Below are positions 10,497 to 19,611 of a stretch of DNA of 64,000 bases, piece by piece. The stretch covers positions 24,740-88,739 of the forward strand of contig JAIQFE010000010.1 in the NCBI GenBank assembly GCA_020073445.1, in the 5' to 3' direction. The translations under genes were made by a program, and so were the position numbers. This stretch comes from Terriglobia bacterium (GTDB lineage: Bacteria > Acidobacteriota > Terriglobia > Bryobacterales > Bryobacteraceae). The stretch's first letter is position 1. Every line of letters begins with the position of its first letter. The notes under the pieces were generated by a model. It made no database searches. It saw only the letters and a list, made by a program, of their open reading frames with translations, and was not told where the DNA came from.

Positions 10497-11849
10497 GTGC
10501 CGAATCTTGAAGTGAAATGCTCGAAGGAGCTGGAGCACCTTTTCCTTGAGAACGACGGGGAGCTGCTCCGGAAACTGCATGCTCTGCTCCAGGGCCACCA
10601 ATCCCTCGACCCCGTAACAGAAGAGCCCAAGAATACGATGCTGCGAAACCGCGTCGCGACCACGCTGACGCCTTGGACGTTCTGCATCGTCGGTGACGAA
10701 CCCGGCCCCAGCAAACGTGTTTCCGTCAACTTTGCGCTAGGCGACAAGCCCGATCGCAAGGGCCCCCTTGGCGATCGCTTGCGAAAAGATCTGGGGCTCG
10801 ATCTCGAGGACATCATCGTCAACCATCTGTCCGAGAAATACAAGATGGAAGAGGGCCGGGAATACACGATGGTCTCGGAGACGCGCGAGGTCAACCGGCA
10901 TCACTATAACGACAAGCCTCGCAAGAAAGCGCCGGTTCGTGCGAAGAATATCGAACCCAATCCCAAGCCCGACAAGCCTGCCTTTGAAATGCCGCCGGGG
11001 GCGATCAACACCCATTGCCACGTGAACAGCAATGGGATGACGCCTTTTCCCTGGTCGGACGATCGAAAATACGATCCCGCGTTCGCTCCCTGGAGGAAAC
11101 TGGAAGAACTCGATACGTTTCTGGGTTTCTCGGGCGAGGTGATTGTCGCAGCCACCTGCCATGGCACTGACAACAGTTTCATGCTCAACGCTCTGAAGAA
11201 GTCGAAGGGCAGGGCATTAGGTGTTGCGTTCGTGGAGAAAACCATATCGGACCAGGAACTCACGGATCTCGACAGAGCCGGCGTGCGCGGCGTGCGCTAC
11301 AGCTACGTCAAGCGTCTGACGAATCCGCCTCCTCCCGAGGAGATGGTCGCGATGGCGAACCGGATCAAACGTCTAAAGGACGAAGGTCCGTTAAAGAATG
11401 TTTGGCATATCGATCTGTACTGTGAAGCGGCCGATCTCAAAGATCTGGAGTCACACGTCAAGGCCATTCCAGTCCCTGTCGTCTTCGATCACATGGCAGT
11501 GCCCAACATCGATAAAGGCGTCAGCGATCCCGAGTTTCAGCGCTATCTGCAGCTCTTTCGCGATAAGAAAGACTGTTATGCGAAGGTCACGTGTCCTGAA
11601 CGCCTCACCGGATCGGGCAAGCCGGAGGACTGGAGTAAGGTTCTGCCGTTCGCGCGCGCCCTGGCGGAAGAATTCCCGGACCGCGTGATCACTGGCACCG
11701 ATTGGCCCCATCCCAACATGAAAGAGGGACAGATGCCCAACGATGGCGAATTGCTGAATCGTTGGATCTGGGAAGTCGCAGGCAAGAACAGCGGTACGCT
11801 GAAGCGCATTGTGGTCGACAACCCGCGAAGACTTTTCAACTTCTCCTGA
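10497..11849 (+). CDS. amidohydrolase-2 family protein (LigI-like) with N-terminal extension
   Basis: 450 residues from a GTG start. The C-terminal part (about 165-450) is an amidohydrolase TIM barrel of the PF04909 type, closest in pattern to 2-pyrone-4,6-dicarboxylate lactonases: the first metal/substrate histidines are in INTHCHVN, a mid-barrel VVFDHMAVPN segment follows, and GTDWPHP carries the catalytic Asp. The first about 160 residues are not part of this family; they are charged, contain NHLSEKYKMEEGREY and end in a Lys/Pro-rich linker. I do not recognise that region. A hydrolase acting on a lactone or carboxylate is likely; the substrate is unknown. Confidence 0.75.
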   Translation: MPNLEVKCSKELEHLFLENDGELLRKLHALLQGHQSLDPVTEEPKNTMLRNRVATTLTPWTFCIVGDEPGPSKRVSVNFALGDKPDRKGPLGDRLRKDLGLDLEDIIVNHLSEKYKMEEGREYTMVSETREVNRHHYNDKPRKKAPVRAKNIEPNPKPDKPAFEMPPGAINTHCHVNSNGMTPFPWSDDRKYDPAFAPWRKLEELDTFLGFSGEVIVAATCHGTDNSFMLNALKKSKGRALGVAFVEKTISDQELTDLDRAGVRGVRYSYVKRLTNPPPPEEMVAMANRIKRLKDEGPLKNVWHIDLYCEAADLKDLESHVKAIPVPVVFDHMAVPNIDKGVSDPEFQRYLQLFRDKKDCYAKVTCPERLTGSGKPEDWSKVLPFARALAEEFPDRVITGTDWPHPNMKEGQMPNDGELLNRWIWEVAGKNSGTLKRIVVDNPRRLFNFS

Positions 11850-11879
11850 CCTGCAGCATCCTGATCGATGGCGCAGCGG

Positions 11880-11925
11880 TTGACACCGCCGGCGTGGCTT
11901 CCTATACTACATTCGTAATCGAATG
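11880..11925 (+). promoter_or_regulatory. consensus sigma-70 promoter with dyad operator over the PadR start
   Basis: TTGACA at 11880-11885 and TATACT at 11903-11908 are separated by 17 nt, a near-perfect housekeeping promoter. The dyad CATTCG-TAAT-CGAATG at 11910-11925 covers the expected transcription start and ends in the ATG of the PadR gene. The leader would be only about 8 nt. The arrangement fits autorepression by the PadR protein, which is an inference. Confidence 0.7.
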
Positions 11926-12261
11926 CCGAGAACGAAAACCGATCAGGAACTTATCGACGCCGACCGGGATCTCTACTCGGGACTCATCCGGCTGCACGTG
12001 ATGCATCATGCGAGCGAGGAGCCGATCTTCGGGCTCGGCATGATGGAGGAACTCGGGCGCCACGGGTATCGGATTAGCCCGGGCAGCCTGTATCCGCTGC
12101 TACACGGCCTCGAGAAAAAAGGTTATCTGACTTCGCGCGAGAAGCGAAACGGAAAGTCCCTGCGTAAGGAGTACCGGGCGACGCCGCTGGGACGGAAAGC
12201 ACTCAAGGCCGCGCGAAGCAAAGTGCTGGAGCTGCTTCGAGAATTGATCGAGGGCGAATGA
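11923..12261 (+). CDS. PadR family transcriptional regulator (efflux operon)
   Basis: A 112-residue winged-helix repressor. PadR features are the helical LHVMHHASEEPIFGLGMMEEL, the recognition region YRISPGSLYPLLHGLEKKGYL, and the wing with the KEYRATPLGRKAL segment. The C-terminal helix is short, as in the PadR-s2 subtype. It is the first gene of an operon with TolC, RND and adaptor genes; its stop overlaps the TolC start by 4 nt. PadR proteins usually repress their neighbours and respond to small toxic compounds, so this one probably controls the pump through the dyad at its own start. Confidence 0.9.
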   Translation: MPRTKTDQELIDADRDLYSGLIRLHVMHHASEEPIFGLGMMEELGRHGYRISPGSLYPLLHGLEKKGYLTSREKRNGKSLRKEYRATPLGRKALKAARSKVLELLRELIEGE

Positions 12262-13196
12262 CGAGGCTTCTGGCGGTACTGATGACGGCGGCGGGCCTGT
12301 CCGCGCAGGCCCAAATGACACTGTCGGAAGCGGTAGATAGCGCGGTGCGCAATTATCCTTCCGTGCGCGTGTCGCGGGAACAAATCAACGCCGCTGCGGC
12401 CGGGATTCAGCTAGCGCGAACGGCTTACCTTCCGAGAGTGGACGCGATCGCGCAAGTGAATCGGGCCACGCGAAACAACGTCTTTGGCATGCTGCTGCCG
12501 CAGAGCGTGATCCCGTCGATCTCAGGTCCGGTGCTTGGTTCGAATAACTTCGGGACGGCCTGGGGCAGCGCGATGGGGGTGCTGGTGACCTGGGAGCCTT
12601 TCGATTTCGGTTTGCGAAAGGCGAGCGTGGATGCGAGTGCGGCGGCGCGCGCCGAGTCGGAAGCCGCCCTCAAGAAGACACAATTCGACGTGTCCGTGGC
12701 GGCCGCCGATGCTTACGTCACGCTGGTCGCGGCGCAGGAGACAGTGCGGGCCGCGCAAGCCGGATTGGATCGAGCCGAAGCCATTTCGCGGACCATTCAT
12801 GCGCTGGTGCAGTTTTCGGCCTTCGACCGGGCGGCGATTCGCGCCAAGGAAGCAGGGCAATCGGCGACGATCAGGGCGGAAACGGCTCGCTACCAGCAGA
12901 TCGCGACGGATCTGACGGCTGCGTGGAATCGAGCGGTCGCGATGCTGGGAGGCGCCAGAAACGTAGCCGCAAACACTCCGGTCCAGGTTGCTGCCGCGCG
13001 CGCGGCCACGGATCAGGCCACGGCTCGGTATCAATCGGGTCTTGGGAATATCGACGAAGTGGCGGAAGCGCAGCGGCTGCTCACGCAGTCGGAGATCGAC
13101 GACGCGCTGGCCCGTCTGGGCGTGTGGCGCGGATTACTAGGAGTCGCGACGGCCGCGGGCGACATCGGTCCATTTGTCGCGGAGGCGAGCCAGTGA
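12258..13196 (+). CDS. TolC-family outer-membrane efflux protein, internally shortened
   Basis: 312 residues with a signal peptide (MTRLLAVLMTAAGLSAQA). TolC-type coiled-coil sequence opens with MTLSEAVDSAVRNYPSVRVSREQI and ends with ARYQSGLGNIDEVAEAQRLLTQSEID. Usual members have roughly 420-480 residues. The missing part is internal: after the helix ending IHALVQ the sequence jumps at FSAFDRAAIRAKEAG to what is normally the second half. An in-frame deletion of about 100-130 codons is the likely cause. It would remove the end of repeat one and its membrane strands, so the channel may not work. It lies between the PadR gene and the RND pump gene. Confidence 0.82.
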   Translation: MTRLLAVLMTAAGLSAQAQMTLSEAVDSAVRNYPSVRVSREQINAAAAGIQLARTAYLPRVDAIAQVNRATRNNVFGMLLPQSVIPSISGPVLGSNNFGTAWGSAMGVLVTWEPFDFGLRKASVDASAAARAESEAALKKTQFDVSVAAADAYVTLVAAQETVRAAQAGLDRAEAISRTIHALVQFSAFDRAAIRAKEAGQSATIRAETARYQQIATDLTAAWNRAVAMLGGARNVAANTPVQVAAARAATDQATARYQSGLGNIDEVAEAQRLLTQSEIDDALARLGVWRGLLGVATAAGDIGPFVAEASQ

Positions 13197-13209
13197 GGAG
13201 GCACAGACA

Positions 13210-16200
13210 ATGCGCCTGGTATTAGCCGCTCTCAGCAGGCCGATCACGATCGTTGTGGCTCTGGTCGCCATCGCGCTCGGAGCTTTCCTCGCGCTGCAGC
13301 GGATGGCCGTCGACATTTTTCCGAAGGGCGGCGATCCGGCGATTTACGTCGCGCAGCCCTACGGCGGAATGGATCCCGCACAGATGGAAGGATACCTGAC
13401 GTACTACTACGAGTATCACTTTCTCTACATCACCGGAATCGATCACGTCGAGAGCAAGAGTATCCAGGGCGCGGCGCTGATGAAGCTGACGTTCTACGAA
13501 GGTACCGACATGAACCAGGCTATGTCGGAAACCATCAGCTATGTGAACCGCGCACGCGCGTTCATGCCTCCCGGAACCGTGCCGCCGTTTGTCACGCGCT
13601 TCGATGCCGGAAGCGTGCCCGTGGGACAGCTGGTTTTCAGCAGCGAGTCGCACACGCAAGGCGAGTTGCAGGATTACGCGCTGAATCGGGTTCGTCCGCT
13701 GTTTGCGACGCTACCAGGTGTGTCCGCTCCACCGCCGTTCGGCGGGAACCAGCGGACCATCGTCATCACACTCGATCCGGACAAGCTTCATCAGTATCAA
13801 ATCTCACCGGATGAGGCGATCGCAGCGGTCAGTAAGGGCAGCCTTGTGATGCCGTCGGGCAATATGTGGACCGGAACGCTCAATCGCATCGCCCGGACCA
13901 ATGCCGCGCTGGGCGGCAATCTGGCCGACCTGTTGAGCATGCCCATCCGTCCCAAAGCAGGGGCCACGGTATATCTGCGTGATATCGGGACCATCGAGAA
14001 CGGTACGGATTTGATCACCGCGTATGCGCACGTCAACGGAAAACGGACCGTATATATCCCCGTAACGAAGCGCTCCGATGCATCGACGTTAGCGGTCATC
14101 AACGCTGTGAAGGACGCACTCCCGAAGTTCAGGAATGCAGTGCCGCAAGACGTGGATGTGAGCCTGCAATTCGACCAGTCTCCTACGGTCACCAGCTCGA
14201 TCAGCAATCTGGCAAGTGAAGGAGTGCTGGGCGCAATTCTCACCGGGCTGATGGTGTTGATCTTTCTGCGGGACTGGCGCAGCGCCCTGGTCGTGGTCCT
14301 GAACATTCCGTTCGCGCTGCTCGCGGCCGTGATTCTTTTGTGGTTCACCGGCCAGACCATCAACATGATGACGCTGGGAGGCCTGGCGCTGGCGGTCGGA
14401 ATCCTGGTGGATGAGGCGACGGTCTCGATCGAGAACATTCACACGCAGATGCGCCCCGGTATGTCGAAGGCCCGTGCGGTTCTGGAAGCCTCGCGCCAGA
14501 CCGCCGTTGCGCGTCTCCTGGCGATGCTCTGCGTTCTTGCCGTATTCGTTCCGTCGTTCTTTATGACCGGTGTGAGCCGGCAGCTCTTCGTTCCGCTCTC
14601 GCTGGCCGTTGCGTTCTCGATGATCGCGTCATACGTGCTGTCCAGCACTCTGGTTCCCGTGTTTTCCACATGGCTCCTGAAAGAAGCTCGTAGTGACCAC
14701 AGAGAAGGCGCATTTGACCGCCTGCGTTCGGTCTATTCGAAGTACCTGGGCTTTGTGTTGCGATTCCGGTGGCCGGTGGCGCTCGTCTATCTTGCGGCGT
14801 CCGTCGGATTCATCTACATCATGGGGCCGCGCATGGGGACCGAGATCTTCCCGAAATCCAAGGCGTCGATCTTCAAAGTCCGGCTGCGCGCGCCTTCGGG
14901 GACCCGGGTTGAGGAAACCGAACGCATCGTACTGCGGGCGCTCAACGTGATCCAGCGCGAGGCGGGCGCGGATAAAGTGGAGATCACCAGCGATTTTGTG
15001 GGCGTCGTGCCGTCCAGTTATCCGGTCGACTTGATCCACTTATTCACCAGCGGTCCGCAGGAAGCCGTGATTCAGGTCGCGCTCAATTCCAAGGCCGGGA
15101 AAGACGAAATCAGAGGCGATCTGCTGCCGGAGCGACTACGAAAGAGCCTGCGAAGTGAGCTGCCCGCATGTCAGTTCTCGTTTGAGCCGGGCGATATCGT
15201 CGGACAGGTGATGAGCTTCGGATCCGCCACGCCGGTCGAGATCGCGGTTCTTGGGAACAGCCTGCCGGACACCAGCGCTTTCGCGCAGAAGATCCAGGCG
15301 CAGCTTGCGCCGCTGCCGTTCCTGCGTGATCTTCAGTTCGCACAGGAGCTCAGCTACCCCACGCTCGATATCAACATCAGCCGGGAGAGGGCGGGGCAGT
15401 TCGGCCTGACGATGGCCGACGTGGTCCGCTCGGTGGTCCCGGCGACGTCATCGTCGCGATTCACGCAGCCGAACTACTGGCGCGATCCAAATTCCGGCAA
15501 CGCATTCCAGATTCAGGTGGAGCTGCCGCAGTCGCGGATGCAAGGGATCGACGAAGTGGGAGACATTCCGGTGATGCAAAACGGCCGCTCCGAGCCCAGG
15601 CTGACCGACGTTGCGGTTCTCAGTCCCGGAACCATGCCGGGGTTGATCGAACGTTACAACGGCCAGCGCGTCGTCAGTCTGACGGCGAACATTCACGGGA
15701 TCACCCTCGGCGAAGCGGCGACCGAGCTAAACGCGGCCGTCGCCAAAGCGGGAACTCCGCCGCGCGGGGTGACGGTGAGCTTCCGGGGCCAAATTCCGCC
15801 GCTGGCGCAAACCATCTCCGGCCTGCGAACCGGCTTGCTGCTGGCGATTCTAGTAATCTTCCTCTTGCTGGCTGCGAATTTTCAGTCAATCCGGTTGTCG
15901 CTGGCCATTATCCTGACGATTCCCGCGGCGCTCTGCGGAGTCTTGCTTATCCTCCGATTAACGGGTACAACGTTGAACATTCAGTCGTTCATGGGCGCGA
16001 TCATGGCGATCGGAATTGCCGTCGCAAACTCCATTCTGCTGGTCTCGTTCGCCGAGCGGTTCCGCCACGACGGCAGGCCGCTTCTCGAAGCCGCCCGGGA
16101 GGGTGCCACCAGCCGATTGCGCGCCATCCTGATGACGGCCGCGGCTATGGTGATTGGAATGGTGCCCATGGCGATCGGACTCGGCGAGGGCGTGTCACCG

Positions 16201-16365
16201 TCAGAACCGCTGGGCCGCGCGGTCATTGGCGGGCTGATCGTGTCGACCTTCGCGACGCTGACCATCCTGCCTTCGATCTACGCGATTCTACAAACCAGAG
16301 CGTCGGTGGCATCCGCGTCGCTCAATCCACTGGATCCCGAGAGCCGATACTATGAGCAGAATTAA
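13210..16365 (+). CDS. efflux RND transporter permease
   Basis: 1051 residues, an inner-membrane proton-driven pump of the AcrB/CusA superfamily. The ATG at 13210 has GAGGAGG just upstream, so a longer frame from TTG 13174 is not used. Two halves each show a TM1-loop-TM2-6 pattern. TM4 carries GLALAVGILVDEATVSIEN, with D401 matching the first proton-relay Asp; the adjacent residue is Glu402 where AcrB has a second Asp. The second half has AIMAIGIAVANSILLVSFAE. The GxxxxG pattern suits small organic substrates but the substrate cannot be told. Gene order is TolC, RND, adaptor; the end overlaps the adaptor gene by 14 nt. Confidence 0.93.
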   Translation: MRLVLAALSRPITIVVALVAIALGAFLALQRMAVDIFPKGGDPAIYVAQPYGGMDPAQMEGYLTYYYEYHFLYITGIDHVESKSIQGAALMKLTFYEGTDMNQAMSETISYVNRARAFMPPGTVPPFVTRFDAGSVPVGQLVFSSESHTQGELQDYALNRVRPLFATLPGVSAPPPFGGNQRTIVITLDPDKLHQYQISPDEAIAAVSKGSLVMPSGNMWTGTLNRIARTNAALGGNLADLLSMPIRPKAGATVYLRDIGTIENGTDLITAYAHVNGKRTVYIPVTKRSDASTLAVINAVKDALPKFRNAVPQDVDVSLQFDQSPTVTSSISNLASEGVLGAILTGLMVLIFLRDWRSALVVVLNIPFALLAAVILLWFTGQTINMMTLGGLALAVGILVDEATVSIENIHTQMRPGMSKARAVLEASRQTAVARLLAMLCVLAVFVPSFFMTGVSRQLFVPLSLAVAFSMIASYVLSSTLVPVFSTWLLKEARSDHREGAFDRLRSVYSKYLGFVLRFRWPVALVYLAASVGFIYIMGPRMGTEIFPKSKASIFKVRLRAPSGTRVEETERIVLRALNVIQREAGADKVEITSDFVGVVPSSYPVDLIHLFTSGPQEAVIQVALNSKAGKDEIRGDLLPERLRKSLRSELPACQFSFEPGDIVGQVMSFGSATPVEIAVLGNSLPDTSAFAQKIQAQLAPLPFLRDLQFAQELSYPTLDINISRERAGQFGLTMADVVRSVVPATSSSRFTQPNYWRDPNSGNAFQIQVELPQSRMQGIDEVGDIPVMQNGRSEPRLTDVAVLSPGTMPGLIERYNGQRVVSLTANIHGITLGEAATELNAAVAKAGTPPRGVTVSFRGQIPPLAQTISGLRTGLLLAILVIFLLLAANFQSIRLSLAIILTIPAALCGVLLILRLTGTTLNIQSFMGAIMAIGIAVANSILLVSFAERFRHDGRPLLEAAREGATSRLRAILMTAAAMVIGMVPMAIGLGEGVSPSEPLGRAVIGGLIVSTFATLTILPSIYAILQTRASVASASLNPLDPESRYYEQN

Positions 16366-17449
16366 CTCCCTGTCGATTTCTGTCGCGGCGGCGCTCGCCC
16401 TGGCACCGTTGGCCTTCTCGCAGGTCCACGATTCTGTTCCCGTCATTTCGAAACCGGTATCCCGAATGGCGGATTTGCCGGGCGAGTTTCTGCCGTTCCT
16501 GAGTGTCTCTTTGCACGCCAAGGTGCCAGGTTATGTCGAGCGAATCCTGGTGGACCGGGGAAGCCGAGTCGATGGCGGGCAGCTTCTAGCGGAGCTGAGC
16601 GCGCCAGAAATGGCCGCCCAGATTGCCGAAGCCGAGTCCAAGGTACAGGCGATTGAATCGGATCGGCTCCAGGCTGAAGCGCAGCTCGCCGCGGCGCAAA
16701 GCACCTATGACCGGCTGAAGAAGGCCGCGGAGACGCCCGGGGCGATCGCCGGCAATGAACTTATTCAGATGGAAAAGCAAGTGGAAGCGGCGCAAGCTCT
16801 GGTCCATTCGCGCGAGCAAGCCAAGCGTGCCGCGGAATCGGCCGTCAAAAGCGAAAAAGAGATGCAAGCTTATCTGCGGATTACGGCGCCATTTGACGGT
16901 GTGGTAACCGAACGCCTGGTCCATCCGGGCGCGCTGGTTGGACCGGGGGCCGATCCGGTGCTGGTCACCATCCAGCAGATCTCGCGATTGAGGCTGGTGG
17001 TGGCGGTGCCGGAAGAGTACGTCGGCGGCATTACGGAAGGGGCGAAGCTCGCGTTTCAGGTCCCCGCCTATCCCGAGCGGACGTTTTCGGGAACACTTGC
17101 GCGAGTCTCCCACGCGCTCGATAAAGGAACCAGGACCATGGCGGTCGAATTGGACGTTGCGAATCGCGACGGATTGCTGGCGCCGGGAATGTATCCGAGC
17201 GTCAAATGGCCGATCCGGCGGTCCCGCCCCGCGTTATTTGTCCCGAAGACCAGCGTAGTAACTACTACCGAGCGGACCTTCGTCGTGCGGAATCAAAATG
17301 GCCGTGCGGAATGGGTGGATGTTCGAAAGGGTGCTGCCGAGGGCGACTTAATGGAGGTGCTCGGCGATCTGAAGGCGGGCGACCTGGTCGTGCGTGTCGC
17401 CACCGACGAGATTCGCGAGGGGTCGGCTATTCAGAGCGGCCGCAAGTAA
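16352..17449 (+). CDS. RND periplasmic adaptor (membrane fusion protein)
   Basis: 365 residues with a signal peptide ending near ALAFSQ. A lipoyl/barrel-sandwich half-motif lies at about 50-75 ([21 protein letters not shown]), a long Ala/Glu-rich coiled-coil hairpin at about 80-170, the second lipoyl half at [20 protein letters not shown], then a beta-barrel and membrane-proximal domain ([17 protein letters not shown]). It would link the RND pump to the outer-membrane channel. Last gene of the PadR-controlled operon. Confidence 0.92.
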   Translation: MSRINSLSISVAAALALAPLAFSQVHDSVPVISKPVSRMADLPGEFLPFLSVSLHAKVPGYVERILVDRGSRVDGGQLLAELSAPEMAAQIAEAESKVQAIESDRLQAEAQLAAAQSTYDRLKKAAETPGAIAGNELIQMEKQVEAAQALVHSREQAKRAAESAVKSEKEMQAYLRITAPFDGVVTERLVHPGALVGPGADPVLVTIQQISRLRLVVAVPEEYVGGITEGAKLAFQVPAYPERTFSGTLARVSHALDKGTRTMAVELDVANRDGLLAPGMYPSVKWPIRRSRPALFVPKTSVVTTTERTFVVRNQNGRAEWVDVRKGAAEGDLMEVLGDLKAGDLVVRVATDEIREGSAIQSGRK

Positions 17450-17635
17450 GAATTTAGCGGTCTTGCCGGGTATTTCTTTCCACGCTAGTAAGACCTGCCA
17501 GATCGAATTTATACTGCCTCGGCGTGATAGACCCTATTTCTATGATTCGAGTAAGTCGTTGAAGTTGGCCAATTGCGTGCCTAGTTTAGCGCCAGTCTGG
17601 CTTTGGTCAATTTCGAAAAAAGGACACACACCAAG

Positions 17636-17974
17636 ATGACTGATTCGATACTCAAGATGGCATTTGGCAGTCTGATCGTCGCCGGAACGATGGCCTACGG
17701 ACAGCAGCCGCAGGACACTCCTCGGCCTGTGCAACAGCAGGAGAAACAAACTCAACCCCCAACGCCTGCCGGGGCGCCAAAAGCGCAGTCTGCCGATCAG
17801 GTATTCGCGGCACTGGATACCAATAAAGACGGTAAGCTCAGCCCGGAGGAATTCGGGAAGCTATTCCGGGACGCCAAAGTGTCCGACGTTCAGGCGGAGT
17901 TCGCCAAGTGGGACAAGAACGGCGACAAGAATATTTCGATGGAGGAGTTTAAGGCGAACTTTCCGCAGCAGTAG
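17636..17974 (+). CDS. secreted EF-hand domain protein
   Basis: 112 residues from ATG 17636. A signal peptide ends near MAYGQQ, followed by a Pro/Gln-rich linker and two canonical EF-hand loops: DTNKDGKLSPEE and DKNGDKNISMEE. Both have the acidic residues at positions 1, 3, 5 and 12 needed for calcium binding. Probably a periplasmic or extracytoplasmic calcium-binding protein; no partner can be named. It converges on the RRM gene. Confidence 0.82.
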   Translation: MTDSILKMAFGSLIVAGTMAYGQQPQDTPRPVQQQEKQTQPPTPAGAPKAQSADQVFAALDTNKDGKLSPEEFGKLFRDAKVSDVQAEFAKWDKNGDKNISMEEFKANFPQQ

Positions 17975-17989
17975 AGAGACGTGAGGATA

Positions 17990-18011
17990 GGGCAGGCCGG
18001 GCGGCCTGCCC
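17990..18011. terminator. 9-bp hairpin between convergent EF-hand and RRM genes
   Basis: GGGCAGGCC at 17990-17998 and GGCCTGCCC at 18003-18011 form a perfect stem with a 4-nt loop, 15 nt after the EF-hand stop and 12 nt beyond the end of the opposite gene. There is no T-run on either side, so it is a GC-rich bidirectional terminator candidate. Confidence 0.6.
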
Positions 18012-18023
18012 TCAAAAAGTTGA

Positions 18024-18380
18024 TTACCAGCGGGGCTCGCGCCGGCGGCCACCACCACCGCCACCGCCGTATCCGCCGCCACCGCCACGGTTGCCACCGC
18101 CGCCACCGAAACCGCCGCGCTCGGGGCGGGGGCGCGCTTCGTTCACGTTCAACGCGCGGCCGTTCAGTTCCTGACCGTTCAGGGCTTCGATGGCTTTCAT
18201 CGCTTCGGCTTGATTGGTCATTTCGACAAAGGCGAAGCCGCGGGGCTGCCCGGTGTCGCGGTCGCGGACGACGCTGGTTTTTTCAACAGCGCCATACGCG
18301 GCGAAAGCGGCCTCGAGCTCCGACTCCGTGGTCTGATAAGCAAGGTTTCCAACAAAGATATTCGTCACTGATTTCTCCAA
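18024..18380 (-). CDS. RRM-type RNA-binding protein with Gly-rich tail
   Basis: 118 residues. The RNA recognition motif fills about 5-83, with RNP2 reading IFVGNL and RNP1 reading RGFAFVEM, including the two aromatic residues that stack on RNA bases. The last about 35 residues are Gly/Arg-rich, as in bacterial cold-associated Rbp proteins and plant GRPs. It would bind single-stranded RNA in the cytoplasm. Monocistronic by layout. Confidence 0.93.
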   Translation of the reverse strand: MEKSVTNIFVGNLAYQTTESELEAAFAAYGAVEKTSVVRDRDTGQPRGFAFVEMTNQAEAMKAIEALNGQELNGRALNVNEARPRPERGGFGGGGGNRGGGGGYGGGGGGGRRREPRW

Positions 18381-18489
18381 TTAAGTTCAATTGACCAGGC
18401 GGGCTCGTTCCAAGTAGGTAACTGGCGGGCTAGGCACGTTCAAAAGTGTATCACAAGCGGTTAGATGCAGGCAGTTGGCGATGTGTTAC

Positions 18490-18729
18490 TTAGATCAGGG
18501 CGCGCTCCACGAACTCGCCCCGCTCATTGATCCAGCAGCAGTATCGGGTGCGGACCTGGTTTTGATTTCTAGAACATACGTCGGCTTGGAGCATCACGGA
18601 CGGGTCGGAAGATTGGACCAATTGCTTGGCCGCGTCTTTGGCGCTTCCCAGAGCCGGACAGGGCAGTTCCGGGCTAAATACTCGGGTACTGGCCTTATGC
18701 TTCTCCATGGTTCGAACAAAGTATTGCAT
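18490..18729 (-). CDS. small hypothetical protein
   Basis: 79 residues, not recognised. It contains four Cys residues, including a CC pair, and a C-terminal CCWINERGEFVERALI stretch. Codons show the GC-rich third positions of neighbouring genes, and AGG precedes the ATG by 8 nt. An overlapping plus-strand frame (18475-18780) is less convincing because its reading lacks those properties. Divergent from the alpha/beta hydrolase gene. Confidence 0.45.
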   Translation of the reverse strand: MQYFVRTMEKHKASTRVFSPELPCPALGSAKDAAKQLVQSSDPSVMLQADVCSRNQNQVRTRYCCWINERGEFVERALI

Positions 18730-18789
18730 GCTTTACCTATGTTACCACCTCCCTCTTTTCAGCAGTATGTCAACTGCTAAACTTGGCTC

Positions 18790-19605
18790 ATGAGACTGCT
18801 TTTTAGCATCGTTCTCGCCCTTCCCCTCTCGGGCCCGATCCACGGGGCGGTGGTGGACGGGGCGAAGGTCCATTGGACCAGCCAGGGCTCTGCGAAACAA
18901 GCGGTCATCCTGGTGCACGGCTGGACCTGCGACGAATCGTCGTGGGATGCCCAGGTGCCGGTGCTGAGCCTGAAATATCGGGTCATTGCCTTGGATCTGC
19001 CGGGGCACGGCCAGAGCGATCCTCCCAAAGACGGGAAGTTTTCAATGACCGTATTCGCTCGAGCCGTGGAGGCGGTACGGGCGGAAGCGAAGGTCGATAG
19101 AGTCGTCCTGGTTGGGCATAGCATGGGAACGCCGGTCATCCGCGAGTATGCTCGCCTGTATCCGAAGCACGTGGCCGGGCTGGTGCCGGTGGATGGCTTA
19201 ATCATCTTGTCGGGAGGTCGGGGCGCTCCGAATCCGGCGGCCATGACCGGACCCGACGGCATCAAGGCTCGGGACGCGATGATCCGCGGGATGTTTACTC
19301 CCGCGACGCCGGCCGCGGTCCAACAGCACGTGCTAAAGATGATGCTGGCTCCGCCGGAAGCCACGGCATCGGGAGCCATGATCGCGACGTTTGACACGTC
19401 GAGCCTGAACGATGAAGTCTCGACGGTGCCGGTACTGGGAATCTACGCCGGGAATGCGCCGATGGCGAATCGCGAGTCTTTGAAGAGAGTCTTTCCGAAT
19501 TCGGAGTATGTGCAGGTGGCTGGAACCGGGCATTTCGTAATGATGGAGCGGCCTGAAGAGTTCAACCGGTTGCTGCTCGCATTTCTTGGAAAGGTCAAGT
19601 ACTAG
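18790..19605 (+). CDS. secreted alpha/beta hydrolase
   Basis: 271 residues with a signal peptide (MRLLFSIVLALPLSGPIHG). The alpha/beta hydrolase core shows the oxyanion loop in VILVHGWTCDESSW, DLPGHGQSDPP after strand 4, and the nucleophile elbow VGHSMG with Ser as nucleophile. The catalytic His is in GTGHFVMMERPEEF near the end. Likely an esterase-, lipase- or lactonase-type enzyme in the periplasm; the substrate is unknown. The next gene starts 6 nt downstream, so they may be cotranscribed. Confidence 0.9.
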   Translation: MRLLFSIVLALPLSGPIHGAVVDGAKVHWTSQGSAKQAVILVHGWTCDESSWDAQVPVLSLKYRVIALDLPGHGQSDPPKDGKFSMTVFARAVEAVRAEAKVDRVVLVGHSMGTPVIREYARLYPKHVAGLVPVDGLIILSGGRGAPNPAAMTGPDGIKARDAMIRGMFTPATPAAVQQHVLKMMLAPPEATASGAMIATFDTSSLNDEVSTVPVLGIYAGNAPMANRESLKRVFPNSEYVQVAGTGHFVMMERPEEFNRLLLAFLGKVKY

Positions 19606-19611
19606 AAACAA

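Noticed and set aside
18475..18780. Plus-strand 101-codon frame opposite the 79-aa gene
   Set aside because: The minus-strand frame has better codon use and a ribosome site.
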